Assembly: GCA_949358305.1 (NCBI GenBank)
Contig: OX442321.1
Location: 10,255,605-10,319,604, forward strand
DNA length: 64,000 nt
Source of the DNA: Strigamia acuminata
Taxonomy: Eukaryota > Arthropoda > Chilopoda > Geophilomorpha > Linotaeniidae
Direction: 5' to 3'
The translations under genes and the position numbers were made by a program. The notes under the pieces are model-generated. The model was not told the origin of the DNA. It worked only from the letters and a program-made list of their open reading frames with translations, and searched no databases. Shown here one piece after another: positions 1 to 10,600 of the stretch; position 1 is the first letter of the stretch, and each line of letters opens with the position of its first letter.

Positions 1-300
1 ATTGTAATGTGAATCTAATGTAGACATTCATTTCATTTATTTATTCAGAGATTGCCGTTGAAAAAATGCAGAAAAAATGGTAAGGGTTTTTGGTTTTGAA
101 GACGAAATTTTAATTGCTGTGTGTCCCACTAAAAAGTGTGGCGATTTTGCTGATGGGAAAGTAAATAAAGCCATTTGTTCACACAGCTAGCTAAAAATAG
201 CACTGTTTAACGTTTGTGACTTGGTTTAATAGATTACAGAATGGAAGACAGACAGTAATAATTCGATATGTATTTATATTCTATGCTGTGAATAAAGAAA
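1..300 (+). other. 3' end of an upstream gene copy (partial, uncertain)
   Basis: The stretch holds a possible acceptor at 47-48 and two short frames: one ends at the stop at 81-83, another runs from the ATG at 77 to a TAG near 178-190. Neither is recognised. A polyadenylation signal AATAAA lies at 291-296, in the same surroundings as the signal at 2648-2653 behind the beta-like gene. I infer that this is the tail of a duplicated neighbour whose body lies left of the window. The Cys and DG spacing in the second frame faintly recalls exon 3 of the beta-like gene, but too weakly for a claim. Confidence 0.35.
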
Positions 301-600
301 TTATCAATTTAAAAAAGGTATTATTGATGAAATAAATTTTTTCTTTCTCTGCACTGAATTTTTAATTTTTTTTAATTTGCAGATAATTACTGTTGAACCA
401 TATAATTGATGTGAATTGAGATCTTACTTAACCTAATTTAGTGTGATTTTAATTAAGCTTGGTTAAAAAATTGTTTGTATAGTTTCACTGCAGTACACAG
501 AAGCTTCGATGTCGTGAATCTTTTTTTAATTGTTCCTTTATATCATATTACATAATAATTTAAATTTTTAATTGCAAATGGGCTGACTTGTGAGCAGGTT
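241..600 (+). repeat. first copy of a duplicated 3'UTR plus R module
   Basis: Positions 241-600 align with 2590-2822 and 3162-3275. Shared landmarks, in order, are ATGGAAG near the start, TTCTATGCTGTGAATAAA, ACTGTTGAAC near 390, TCTTACTTAACC near 421, AAGCTTG near 457, and then the R block with TTTCACTGC and GTACAC near 482-500. The second copy is interrupted by the MITE at 2831-3153, so this copy is its uninterrupted (empty-site) paralogue. Confidence 0.75.
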
Positions 601-1004
601 TCAAAATTCAAAAAATAAAATAAAATTTAAATAGTTCATATGTAAATTTTCATCTTTACCTTTGGATGCTGCAAACATACACCAACCAACCTTACATGGT
701 TTACATGACACTTTATCGAATTTTCGGCTAATTCATAGGGGGAGTTTTTTTTATATTTGAACCATTTGAACTTTACACAATATTCAATACAAAATGAACA
801 GAATGAACAATTGGCTACAGTCAAGGTATCGTGTAAACTTTACCGCCTAACTAAGATTTAAAGATAAAAAACACTTAACTTTAATAATTAAAAGCACTGA
901 AATTATCTAAATAAACCCTAAAATGATATGAATTAAAAACAAATAAAATAAAACTGATTATATAAATTGAAAACAAATAAAATAAAACTGATTAATTCAG
1001 TTTT
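601..1004. other. A+T-rich intergenic stretch
   Basis: No gene is supported. The minus-strand frame at 636-824 has no recognisable content. A tandem duplication of about 24 bp (AAACAAATAAAATAAAACTG) occupies about 929-993. Confidence 0.6.
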
Positions 1005-1147
1005 GACCATGATGCGCGATGGTAATATGATAAAAATCCATCACACTGATTGCAAAGACTAACATTTTATTTGTATTTTCTAGCATATCACGACTGGGTT
1101 TAGGACGGAGAGCAATTCAAAACTCCAGATGGTGAAAAATTATGTGT
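1005..1147 (+). pseudogene. relic of exons 2-3 of the Na,K-ATPase beta-like gene
   Basis: The segment matches the exon 2 end, intron 2 and exon 3 start of the intact gene (1650-1800). It shares GATGCG, then TAATATGATA, then ACATTTTATTTGTATT and a TAG acceptor, then GACGG, GAGCA and CTCCAGATGGTGAA. The frame closes at TAG (1145-1147), and no other exons of the copy are found. It is a decayed duplicate fragment sitting directly in front of the intact gene's promoter. Confidence 0.75.
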
Positions 1148-1347
1148 CTAGTTTTCCTGCCGTACACAGTAGCTTCATCTTATTTTATTTCTACTTGTAC
1201 GTTGCTGCATAATTTAAGCTTCTAATCGCAAATTGTAATTTACACCCAGTTGAAGTTGAAAGAAATTCAAACTGCTTTTTGCTTATCTCCATAATTTCTC
1301 AAATCCAAAATTTGTTGCACGTCTTAACTTTAGACGCAGTATTCAAT
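1148..1347 (+). promoter_or_regulatory. R block plus 5' leader of the beta-like gene
   Basis: 1148-1250 is a second copy of the R block (GTACACAGTAGCTTC near 1163). 1262-1347 is the presumed 5'UTR or core promoter. The latter is homologous to the leader of the nested minus-strand gene (7506-7620, reverse complement): both carry GCTTATCTC, TAATTTCTCAA or an ATTTCTCAA-like block, CAAAATTT and TTGCACGT, and end in TCAATATG or CCAATATG at the start codon. No clear TATA box is visible. Confidence 0.6.
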
Positions 1348-2434
1348 ATGAACATTTTAGCTGTTATATTCATTGGTTTGGTTTCGACTTTAAGACTGTT
1401 TGCTCACAATGACACAGAAATTGACGAAACTATAAATTGTACATTGGAGAGCCCTTTAATTGGCAACAATCTAAGTAATGTATAAAATTACCGCTATTAA
1501 CTAAAATCTCTATACGTTCCATTATTTATCTTAAAGGTCTTAGTTTTCGTCCGATGGCACCATGTGATGACAACGGAACCACAGTAATTTGGTTTAGGTC
1601 TGGCGAACAGGGCAATTGGCGTTACTGGTCAGATGTTCTGCACTCTTTTCTGATGCGTGAGTAACACGATAATAATATGATACAGATTCATCGTTACCGT
1701 AATTGAAAAGAATGACATTTTATTTGTATTATCTACGTACTAGCTTACGAAGATGTGAATCAGGACGGGGAGCATTTCCAAAAATGTACTCCAGATGGTG
1801 AACGAAATGAAGACAAGGCGTGCCAAATGGACATCAAGAATTATCAAGGCATGTGCTCGCCTGCTTACGAGTATGGCTACAGATTTGGAATGCCGTGTGT
1901 TGCTATCAAAGTTAACACAGTACGTTGTGTATTTAGCAATTACCAAATATGTATTGTATCAGTCCATATTTTGATTTCTATTTCCTACTGATTTTAGATT
2001 GGAAGCCTGATCCATACGTTTACGATGACATGCCGATGAACATCCCGCAAGAAATTCGATCCAAAGTGATGACCGAAAAAGCGGGTCGGAAAGTGTGGAT
2101 CACTTGCGAAGGAGAGGTGAGCAAAGAAAAAATTAAAAATTAATTAAGCAATTAATTATTTAAAAAAATAAATTTTGTTTTTGCACATAAGAATCCTGCC
2201 GACAAAGAAAACATTGGCGTTGTAACCTATTATCCAAGTGATGGAGGGATTGCCGAGTACTACTTTCCCTTCACAAACATCACCGGCCATCTTTCTCCTT
2301 TCGTGTTAGTTCACTTTGGCGATGTTAAGAGGAACGTGTTGATCTATATTGAGTGCAAAGCTTGGGCTAAAAACATTGTTCACAGCAGAATGGAGCGCAA
2401 GGGACTTATTCGTCTGGAATTACTTGTCGATTAA
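1348..2434 (+). CDS. secreted Na,K-ATPase beta-subunit-like protein
   Basis: Five exons give about 262 residues: 1348-1474, 1537-1656, 1744-1923, 1998-2116, 2192-2434. The ectodomain is unmistakable. It has SFRPM near residue 45, IWF, the exon 3 block with YGY and MPC, WKPDPY, and the C-terminal GVVTYYP, YYFPF and IECKAW motifs. The six cysteines of the three family disulfides are present (FQKC, KAC, GMC, MPC, ITC, IEC), with an extra pair in INC and APC. Family members start with a cytoplasmic tail of about 30 residues and a transmembrane helix. Here that part is replaced by a short hydrophobic leader (MNILAVIFIGLVSTL), so the product is probably secreted or only briefly anchored and cannot act as a normal pump subunit. 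The start at 1348 was preferred to the upstream in-frame ATG at 1279 because the related nested gene starts at the equivalent ATG. The exon 3 donor had to be set at 1924 to keep frame. Polyadenylation signal at 2648-2653. Confidence 0.85.
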
Positions 2435-2830
2435 GGAAACTATGGATAGTCGGGGATGACGGATTATAGCAGAAACCTGTAGATTCAGAAGTCTTCTTGC
2501 ATATATCGACTTTCTTTAGCTGTACTATACCGTATATCTGAAATAATATTGGACAACATTTGTAGCTTTGCTTAACATATTATATTTCAAAATGGAAGGC
2601 AATAAATACCGGATAGAAGTCCGTGTTTGTTTATGTTCTATGCTGTGAATAAATAATTAATGAAATAAGTTTTTTGTTTTTGTTTTTTCTACACTCAAAT
2701 TTTATTTGAATTTTTCAAAATAATAACTGTTGAACTATATAATTGATCTAATTTGAGGTCTTACTTAACCCAGTTTGTAGTTATTATTTTAATTTTAAGC
2801 TTGATTAAAATATTACGGTATTCGTGTGGT
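2435..2830 (+). other. 3'UTR and downstream copy of the duplicated module
   Basis: This is the 3'UTR of the beta-like gene, with AATAAA at 2648-2653. From about 2590 to 2822 it repeats the sequence at 241-475. It ends at the MITE, whose left target duplication CGTGTGGT is 2823-2830. Confidence 0.7.
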
Positions 2831-3153
2831 CAGTGGCGTAGCTAGGGGGTGGCGGGGGGGGCGGGCCGCCCCGGGTGTCACCCGAAAAGGGGTGACACCC
2901 GTATAGGGATGACACCGTATAGGCCTTTTTAGATAAAAAACGGCCATTTTTACTGTCAAAAACGGCTAAAAATGACCGTTTTTCATCAAACAAATAATTT
3001 TTTTTCAATCCCGGTCGGGTGTCACCCCCCTAGAGGGGTGACACCCGACCGGGAAAACAAAAAAATTAATTTGAACCATTTTTTTCGGGGGGGGGGGGGG
3101 GGTGCCACCACCGATATCCGCCCCGGGTGTCACCCGTGCTAGCTACGCCACTG
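2831..3153. mobile_element. non-autonomous hAT-type MITE (323 bp)
   Basis: The ends are inverted repeats: CAGTGGCGTAGCTAG at the left and its reverse complement at the right end (3139-3153). Both sides carry the 8-bp direct duplication CGTGTGGT (2823-2830 and 3154-3161). Eight-base duplications and CAG-starting termini are typical of the hAT superfamily. The inside is GC-rich with further inverted GGGTGTCACCC blocks and a poly-G run (about 3088-3102), and it encodes nothing. The paralogous site near 477-483 lacks the insert. Confidence 0.85.
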
Positions 3154-3558
3154 CGTGTGGTTTCACTGCTGTACACGGTCACCTCGCATTAGTTCATCTT
3201 TTAATTCCTCCTGCTTTCTGTCTTGTTACATAATTTAATTGCTTAATTGCAAATTCTAATTTATTTATTGGCAGCATGGTTATTTGAATGTGCACGTTAT
3301 AAAACAACTAGATTAAATAATTCACTTAAAAATTTTAATTTAAAAACAAAAAACAATTTATCTTGCGGTCAGGGCGTTTGAGTACTTTTTTGTGTGCACA
3401 GCAGATCGTGGAAACTGTAAATAGGTTATTGGCTTCCGGCTGTAACCTCAACGAACCTTGGCCTTTCTAAATCAAAAAAATCTGAGAAAAATTTCTTCTG
3501 CCGCATTCATTTGGTTCCTCTCCAACGAGCAACTTCATTGCGCAACGAGAAACACAAA
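3154..3558. other. third R block and upstream region of the DM4/12-like gene
   Basis: 3162-3270 is the third copy of the R block (TTTCACTGC followed by GTACACGG). The rest, 3271-3558, is A+T-rich and presumably holds the promoter and 5'UTR of the next gene. No clear TATA element is seen. Confidence 0.55.
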
Positions 3559-4111
3559 ATGCGAAAATTACATAACATCCATTTCGCATTTATTTTTTAT
3601 TTACTTCTCAGCATGGTTGTCTATGGTTCATCCAACACAGAATCTTTATCCGATAGTATGGAGGTAAATTAAAATTGAAATATTGTTTTTTTTTACAGTA
3701 AATTCACAATTTTTTTTTATTTTTGCAGACTTTGCATAAACTGGACGACCAGCAGTGTATTCCTCGTTTAATTTGTGAATTAGCAGCAACTCAAGATCAG
3801 ACTTTGCTTACGGAACAAGAAAAAAGTGTGCTTAAACTTTTCAGGTGTTTTTATTAAAGTCATTTCAATACTTAAGGCAAAATGTAACGTGTATTTTTTA
3901 TAACTACAGCTCAAGTTCCGGTAAGGATAATGAAAACAACCCTCAAGGAATTTACGAGGTAGCAATTCGTATTGGAGAAGATAATAGGAATGCAGACTCA
4001 AGTTCAAATGCCTGCCGCAGGAAATTTGATACTTGTCCTTTAAACCGAGAACAACTTGTAATGGTTTTTAAAATGATATCTGCAACAGTTTCCAAAGAAA
4101 AAGAAAAATGA
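3559..4111 (+). CDS. small secreted DM4/12-type protein
   Basis: Three exons give about 140 residues: 3559-3663, 3729-3844, 3910-4111 (stop 4109-4111), all with GT-AG introns. The start gives a signal peptide (MRKLHNIHFAFIFYLLLSMV). The body has the spacing of the arthropod DM4/12 family: CIPRLICEL in exon 2, and GIYEVA, then C and FDTCPLN in exon 3, i.e. two cysteine pairs. It is short for the family. DM4/12 proteins are predicted secreted proteins of mostly unknown function. The gene is preceded by the same R block as the beta-like gene, which suggests that it sits in the same duplicated neighbourhood. AATAAA is at 4115-4120. The assignment rests on the cysteine pattern, so it is likely but not certain. 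Confidence 0.7.
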
Positions 4112-4480
4112 TTAAATAAAACTAATACATTGTATCAATTTGATACTCGCTTGTAACTGTGATGTAATTTTTAAAAAAATAAAAAAAGAATATATTTAAA
4201 AAAATATAACCTAAACAAATCTTTAATTAAAAATTATAATTGATTTTATTCTAAAAATATAAAATGTCTTTTTTCGGTTACCGTATATACTTTTTGGTAG
4301 ATAGTTTTACTTTTTGCCACACGAGGGCCTTACAATCAAACCATGCGGTCTGGTGGCGGAGCACATTGTGATAAACGTTTACCTTACGATCTAAATGTCG
4401 GCTTTTACAAATTTGGATCTAAATTTCAATAACCAGTAGTATATTATTATAATTATTATTATTATTATTCTTACATGACA
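4112..4480. other. intergenic stretch before ICE1
   Basis: An A+T-rich 3' flank and a short promoter region with an ATT/AAT microsatellite at about 4441-4470. No gene is seen. Confidence 0.6.
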
Positions 4481-7400
4481 ATGGACGAGTCGTTATTGGG
4501 GTGTCGAGACTGTTATCTGCTACGTAAAGTAAGAGATTCTTCGTTAAATGTGTTCAAAACGGATTTTTTTCTATTCAAAATTTGAAAATTTTAAACTCGT
4601 TTCTTTTAGGAATATGAAACACGAGAATTGGAAACAAGACGAAACTACACGATCCTGAAACAGATGATAACTTCGAACGAGTAAGAATTCTAAGCCACAA
4701 AAACCCAACAAACACTTTTTTATTCAATTTTTTCTTTCTTTTAGAAATGTGTTCCTCAAACTCAACCAAATGCAATCGATGCAAAGACTTATTGACAAAA
4801 TGCACCTGGAATTATCCCAAAGGGAGAAACAGGTAGCCGACTATATGCAGGAATACGATTCATTCAAAAAGGTAACAGTTCAATTAATTTCCACGCAGAA
4901 TTGTATTCATAAATCGTATTAATAATTCTCTAACAGGTTGTAGATCGACTCGAGCTATCGCTAAAAACCAAAACCGACGATCTGGACAATTTGACTGAGA
5001 AGCAAAAAATCAGAGATGTAATAAATTCCATTACCCTAATCAATTTTTATTTGTTACTAATGTAAATTTTATTTTATTATTTCAGGCGGTCATGCAACAG
5101 CTTCAAGCTGCATTGAAAGATAAAGAAAAGGAATTTGAACAGCAAAAGACATTGATTAGACAATTGAAAACGCAAAATACGAAAAATACGAAAAATAACA
5201 AAGCGAGTAAGTATTTATAATTATTTGAAAAAAATGAAAAAAAAAAATGACAACTATTATTTGATCTTTACTCGTAATGCTTATCGTCCCAGATGCGTGC
5301 ACCACTCTTTCTCGCCTGTCCTTGCAAAGGCACGCTTTCAATATCGCGATTTCGTTTAACTTTTTGTTTTTTCGAACACCATTGTAAGCCTAAAGCTAAC
5401 ACCACTTCAAGACCAATCACCAAAATGATTAAGCCTATGTGCAAGGCAAAATTCGACTGGCCGTAGGCTTTGAAACGCGCGGATTCACTTACGGAGCAAC
5501 ACCGTGGCATGAATTGAACCCTGCATGTGTAATAACCAGAATCCTCGTCACTTAAATCGGTTAAATTTAAAAGTGAGAACGTTTTTTCCCAATTTTCAAA
5601 TCCTGTTTTAATTTCTAAACTTTGTTTTATTATTTCCTCCGTGCCAGTATCTTGGTAATTATTTTTAGACCACGTGAATGTCACGGTAGAAGGTGGTATT
5701 GGGTGCGTGAAAGCACATTTGAAGGTAACATTTTTGCCGTATTTTTCGTACGACTTTTCTAAGTAGAGTCCGATCTTAATATTGCTGCAGGTTTTGTGAG
5801 AGCAATGAATGTCACGTGTTGGAGGGGCAATATGGGTGGATAGGTCCAGTAAGTGTTCTGAAGAAGTAATTTGAGTTGTTAAGTCGGATTGGATATTTGT
5901 TGTTAATTTTGTAATTATTTCAGTTTCTACGGTAGTATTAGGCGCGATTTGTTGTACTGAAGGGGTAGTTTTGGTTGTGTCCAGTGAGGGAGTGGAACTT
6001 GTCATGAGTTGTGTGGTTTCGTTGATTTGTGTGTCATTTTGTGCTGTCATGTTGAATGGTCTTCTCGGAGCAAATATTTTGCGCACAGTTGTTGATATTT
6101 TTGCTGGTTCTTGAGTTGGTTTTTCCGTTTCTGATTCGGACGAAGTTGACGATTCCGCCGATGTGATTTTTTCTTTTGAACTTTCAACAGTTGTCACGTA
6201 TTTTGGGATTAAAGTTCTCAACATTTCGGTCGATTCATCCTTGTTTTCTGCTGGCGGTTCGGTAATGAATTCTGTTATAATTTCACTGAATACAGTTACA
6301 TCCTTTTCAGGCAATATAATTATTTCTGCTTCAATATCAGTTGTTGGAACTACAGGTTCAGTTGTTGGAACTTCTGGTTCAGTTGTTGGAGCTTCTGGTT
6401 CAGTTGTTGGAACTTCTGGTTCAGTTGTTGGAGCTTCTGGTTCAGTTGTTGGAGCTTCTGGTTCAGTTGTTGGAGCTTCTGGTTCAGTTGTTGGAACTTC
6501 TGGTTCAGTTGTTGGAGCTTCTGGTTCAGTTGTTGGAACTTCTGTTTCTGTTGTTGGAGCTTTTGGTTCAGTTGTTGGTGCTTCTGTTTGTGTTGTTGGA
6601 GCTTCTGTTTCTGTTGTTGGAACTTCTGTTTGTGTTGTTGGAGCTTCTGTTTCTGTTGTTGGTGCTTCTGTTTGTGTTGTTGGAGCTTCTGTTTCTGTTG
6701 TTGGAGCTTCTGGTTCTGTTGTTGGAGCGTCTGGTTCTGTTGTTGGAGCTTCTTTTTCTGTTGTTGGAGCGTCTGTTTCTGTTGTTGGAGCGTCTGGTTC
6801 TGTTGTTGGAGCTTCTGTTTTTGTTGTCGTAGCTTCTATTTCAATCAATTTACTTGTTTCTGCTTCCAAGTCAGTACTTATAGGAACATATTTTTCAGGT
6901 AACTGAGTTATTTCCACTTTAGTTTCACTAGTTGTAGCTTCTTTTTCAGGCAATTGACTTTCCATTTTAATTTTACTCATTATAATTGCATCTTTTTCCG
7001 GTAATTTAGTATGTTCCACTTCCATTTCCTTAGTTACAGCTTCTATTTCACTAGTTATAGGACTTTTTTCGTGCAATTGAGTTATTTCTGTTTCATTCTT
7101 TTTAGGCAATTGAGTTACCGGTATTTCTGCTTGCATTTCACTAGGTATAGTTTTTCCAGGTATTTGACTGATTACTGTTACCACTTCATTGGAAACTGTT
7201 GGTTTTGTTGACTCTTCTGTTGTCTCCTCAATAAATTCTCCCGTTATCACTGCAGTTGATTTTAAAGGCACTCCAGTAGTTAAATATTTCGTCATTTCAG
7301 CTGCTTCAATTGGTTCTGTTACAAATTCCTCGTTCGATGCTTCGTGGTGAATATTACCGGTTGAGTATTTTAAAGCGTTTCTTTCTGTAAGTTCCATCAC

Positions 7401-7609
7401 AGGTTTGCTTGTAATTTCACTCGATTGTCCGTTCGTTATGTCCGTAAATGCACACAGTTTTAAAATTGAGGCCAAACCAATCAGTATAATGGCTAAAATC
7501 TTCATATTGGATATTGTGTTAAGATGAAACGTGCAATAAATTTTGTAGTTGAGAAATGATTGACGATAAAAAAAACTGAGTCATTACGAGATAAGCGCAA
7601 ATTAGTTCA

Positions 7610-7648
<39 letters not shown>

Positions 7649-10600
7649 ATTGTAATCTAATGTAATGATGATGTTTGTTTGCAGAAGCGAAAGATAAGGA
7701 CACAGAGCAAAGTAAATTGATTATATCTTCACTACTGGTAGGAATTTTATTAAAAATCACTGTTGGGATTTAATTAATGAATTATTTGTTTTTACTTTGA
7801 ACTCAGAAACTCGCCCTTTATTTTGCCCAAACGTTGGAACAGCGTGGCTTGCTGGAACCTAAAAGCAGCGCCAAAGTGAAAAGATTATTTAGCAACCCAA
7901 AGTCCATTTTAGAGGTTTTAAAGTCTAATTGTAAGTTCAGCCGACATTTAAATTTGTAGATTACTTATCTTATCCTATTTGTCTATTTTTATTTATTTTT
8001 ATTTTTTTTTTATTAAATTTTAGTTAATGGATGTTCAAGAGATTTGCAAGAAATTTTCGTTATAACGAAAGTTGATGAAACTGAACACGAAAACGGTAGC
8101 TCATTCGAAGAGGACGACGAGGATGGCATTTTATTGCAAGAGCTTTTGACAGCTGATGACACGTGTATTGTACCAATAAAGTCTCCGAGACCGCCGGATA
8201 AATGTGCGATTAAATCACCGCAGAAAACACCGCCAATGAAATTAAATCGGAACTCGCCTCCAGAAAAATTAATTCGGAACTCGCCTCCAGAAAAATTAAT
8301 TCGGAACTCGCCTCCAGAAATATTAATTCAGAACTCGCCTCCAGAAAAATTAATTCGGAACTCGCCGCCAGAAATATTAATCCAGAATTCGCCTCGAGAA
8401 AAATTGATTCGGAACTCGCCGCCAGAAATATTAATCCAGAATTCGCCTCGAGAAAAATTGATTCGGAACTCGTCTCCGAGAAAATTAATTGAGTCATCAC
8501 CGTTCAAAACGCCATCAAAAATCTTGACTCGGGAATTGCCTACAAAATCACCTCAAACATCACGTTCAAATGGCTTGCATCTGGAATCGCTTACGAATAA
8601 CTTTTATCAGAAGCCGTTGCTGCAAAACTCATCGTGGAAGTCGCCAACTAAAAACTCACTTGCGGAAACACTCGAAGAAGAACGTGACGAAGCTACAGAA
8701 TTTAAAAATACTACGCCAAGCAAAATTCCGTTAGCAGAAAACATACCTTGTGTCCGGAAATCGGAACCGATTTGCAATGGAAATACAAACTCGTCTTTAT
8801 TAAATGGCACGCAACGTTTGGAAGAAAAGGACTGCGCCTTTAATCAAATTAATGTACGAAAGAGGCGGCGCGAAGATGAAGGTAAAGTGAGGGCTAAAAT
8901 AAGCGAAATATTTAGTGCCATGATATTCCGCGAGAGACCCGTATCGCCAATACCAAAGAAATTGAAAAGAAGTTTCGAAAATAATTGTGTGGATGCTGAA
9001 AACTGTTTGCCCGAGCTTGAACCTCCAAAACCCAAAGTACAAACTAAAAGTTCCACGTTTATTTCTAACCTTAAACCGAGATGCTCAAGTCGAATTCGTC
9101 CCGTTACGAAAGTATATGTCAGCAATAAGGAAAGCATACTTGTCGATGAAACTAAAGCGCAGGTATGTGAAACGCCGACCGATCCACCCTGCACTGCGGA
9201 AGATCATTTATCTCAATTACGGGAAAAAGAAACGTCGTCCACGATGACGGATGGTGATGACGGAGCGATTAATAGTGAGAAAATGGGTGAATTTGTTGCA
9301 AATTTTGCAAGTGATGAAAACGTTTTGGACTCGAAAGCTGCGCAGGATGAAAATGCGACGCTATTGCAGAACAACGACCTAGAGATTGAACGGACGAGCT
9401 CATTAAAGGATTCTCCAGAGATCAAAGACGAATTTTCGGGTGGCGATTCTCCAGAGATCAAAGACGAATTTTCGGGTGGCGATTCTCCAGAGATCAAAGA
9501 CGAATTTTCGGGTGGCGATTCTCCAGAGATCAAAGACGAATTTTCGGGTGGCGATTCTCCTAAAACAAATTGTTCCGCGTCGAGTGAATCGTCACAAATG
9601 GAAGTGGATTCGGGAATGACGGAAGATTTAGACACTACCAATTTACCTGCTTCGAATTTAAAAGACGATGAGCAACTCGCTGAGGACAAAAAGGCTGCGG
9701 AATCAAATGAAACGTCGGAAATGCCACTTGACTTAAGTTTGGCCAAACCCACTGTCGAATTGAGCTGTTCTAGCGATTTGAAAGGAAATAACTTACCGGA
9801 CGTACCCGATGTCGTGTCTATTTTACTAGATAGTGAAACGTTAGTTGAAAATAAAATTTCACATGAGGCAGAATGTAATGGATGCAGCCCTATGGAAATA
9901 ACTGAAAATGGCAAATCTACGGATACAGAAAATTTGGAACTCGAATTCGCCAACGATGAGACAATTTCAGTGATTTTAGATTCCCAGAAGCAGCCCGAAA
10001 GTGACGGTGCAGAATCAAATAAGATGCGAGAAACAGTCGATATAGTTTGCCAAGCAGATGTAGCTGTTTTAATTGCTGAAGATTCTGCTTCATTTGTCAA
10101 GGAGGAAGAGAAACAGCCGGATCGGTCGTCCGCGACGTCAGATAATGTTCAAGCTTCAAATGGTCTTTCGTTGTCGTGCGAATGGACAGAAAATTCATGT
10201 CTTCCAACGGTTGTAGACTTCGACGATAATGATAGCTTATTAAGTTCTCCGGAATGCCATGCTTTGATTATCGATGAGAGGATTGAGCGCACACCAGATG
10301 GAAGTCGACCTACATTGTCGAATGAAATTGAATCGCCCGAATCACCAACAGCCGAAATACCCACGTGTTTTGATATACCGGTAATCCCACTTTCTCCTCC
10401 ACACGCCAGGTATTGGACCAGATCTCGTACTAATGGAAACAATAGCAACAACAAACCGTCCCCTGATATTAATTCTAGTCAGAATAATTGTTTAGGAAAG
10501 GATGTAACTAATATTGGCAATAAGGACGAACTAGTGCAAAATGCGAGTCCCAATGGCGCGGCTGTTAGTCCACTTATGACACCGATTTCTCCGTTGCCCA

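Noticed and set aside
6163-6906. Open frames of up to 247 codons on the plus strand over the mucin minisatellite
   Set aside because: They are the antisense of a 21-bp repeat without stops in other frames; they consist only of repeat translation and lack any independent signal.
8210-9194. Minus-strand frames opposite ICE1 exon 8
   Set aside because: Shadows of the repetitive, biased coding sequence on the plus strand.
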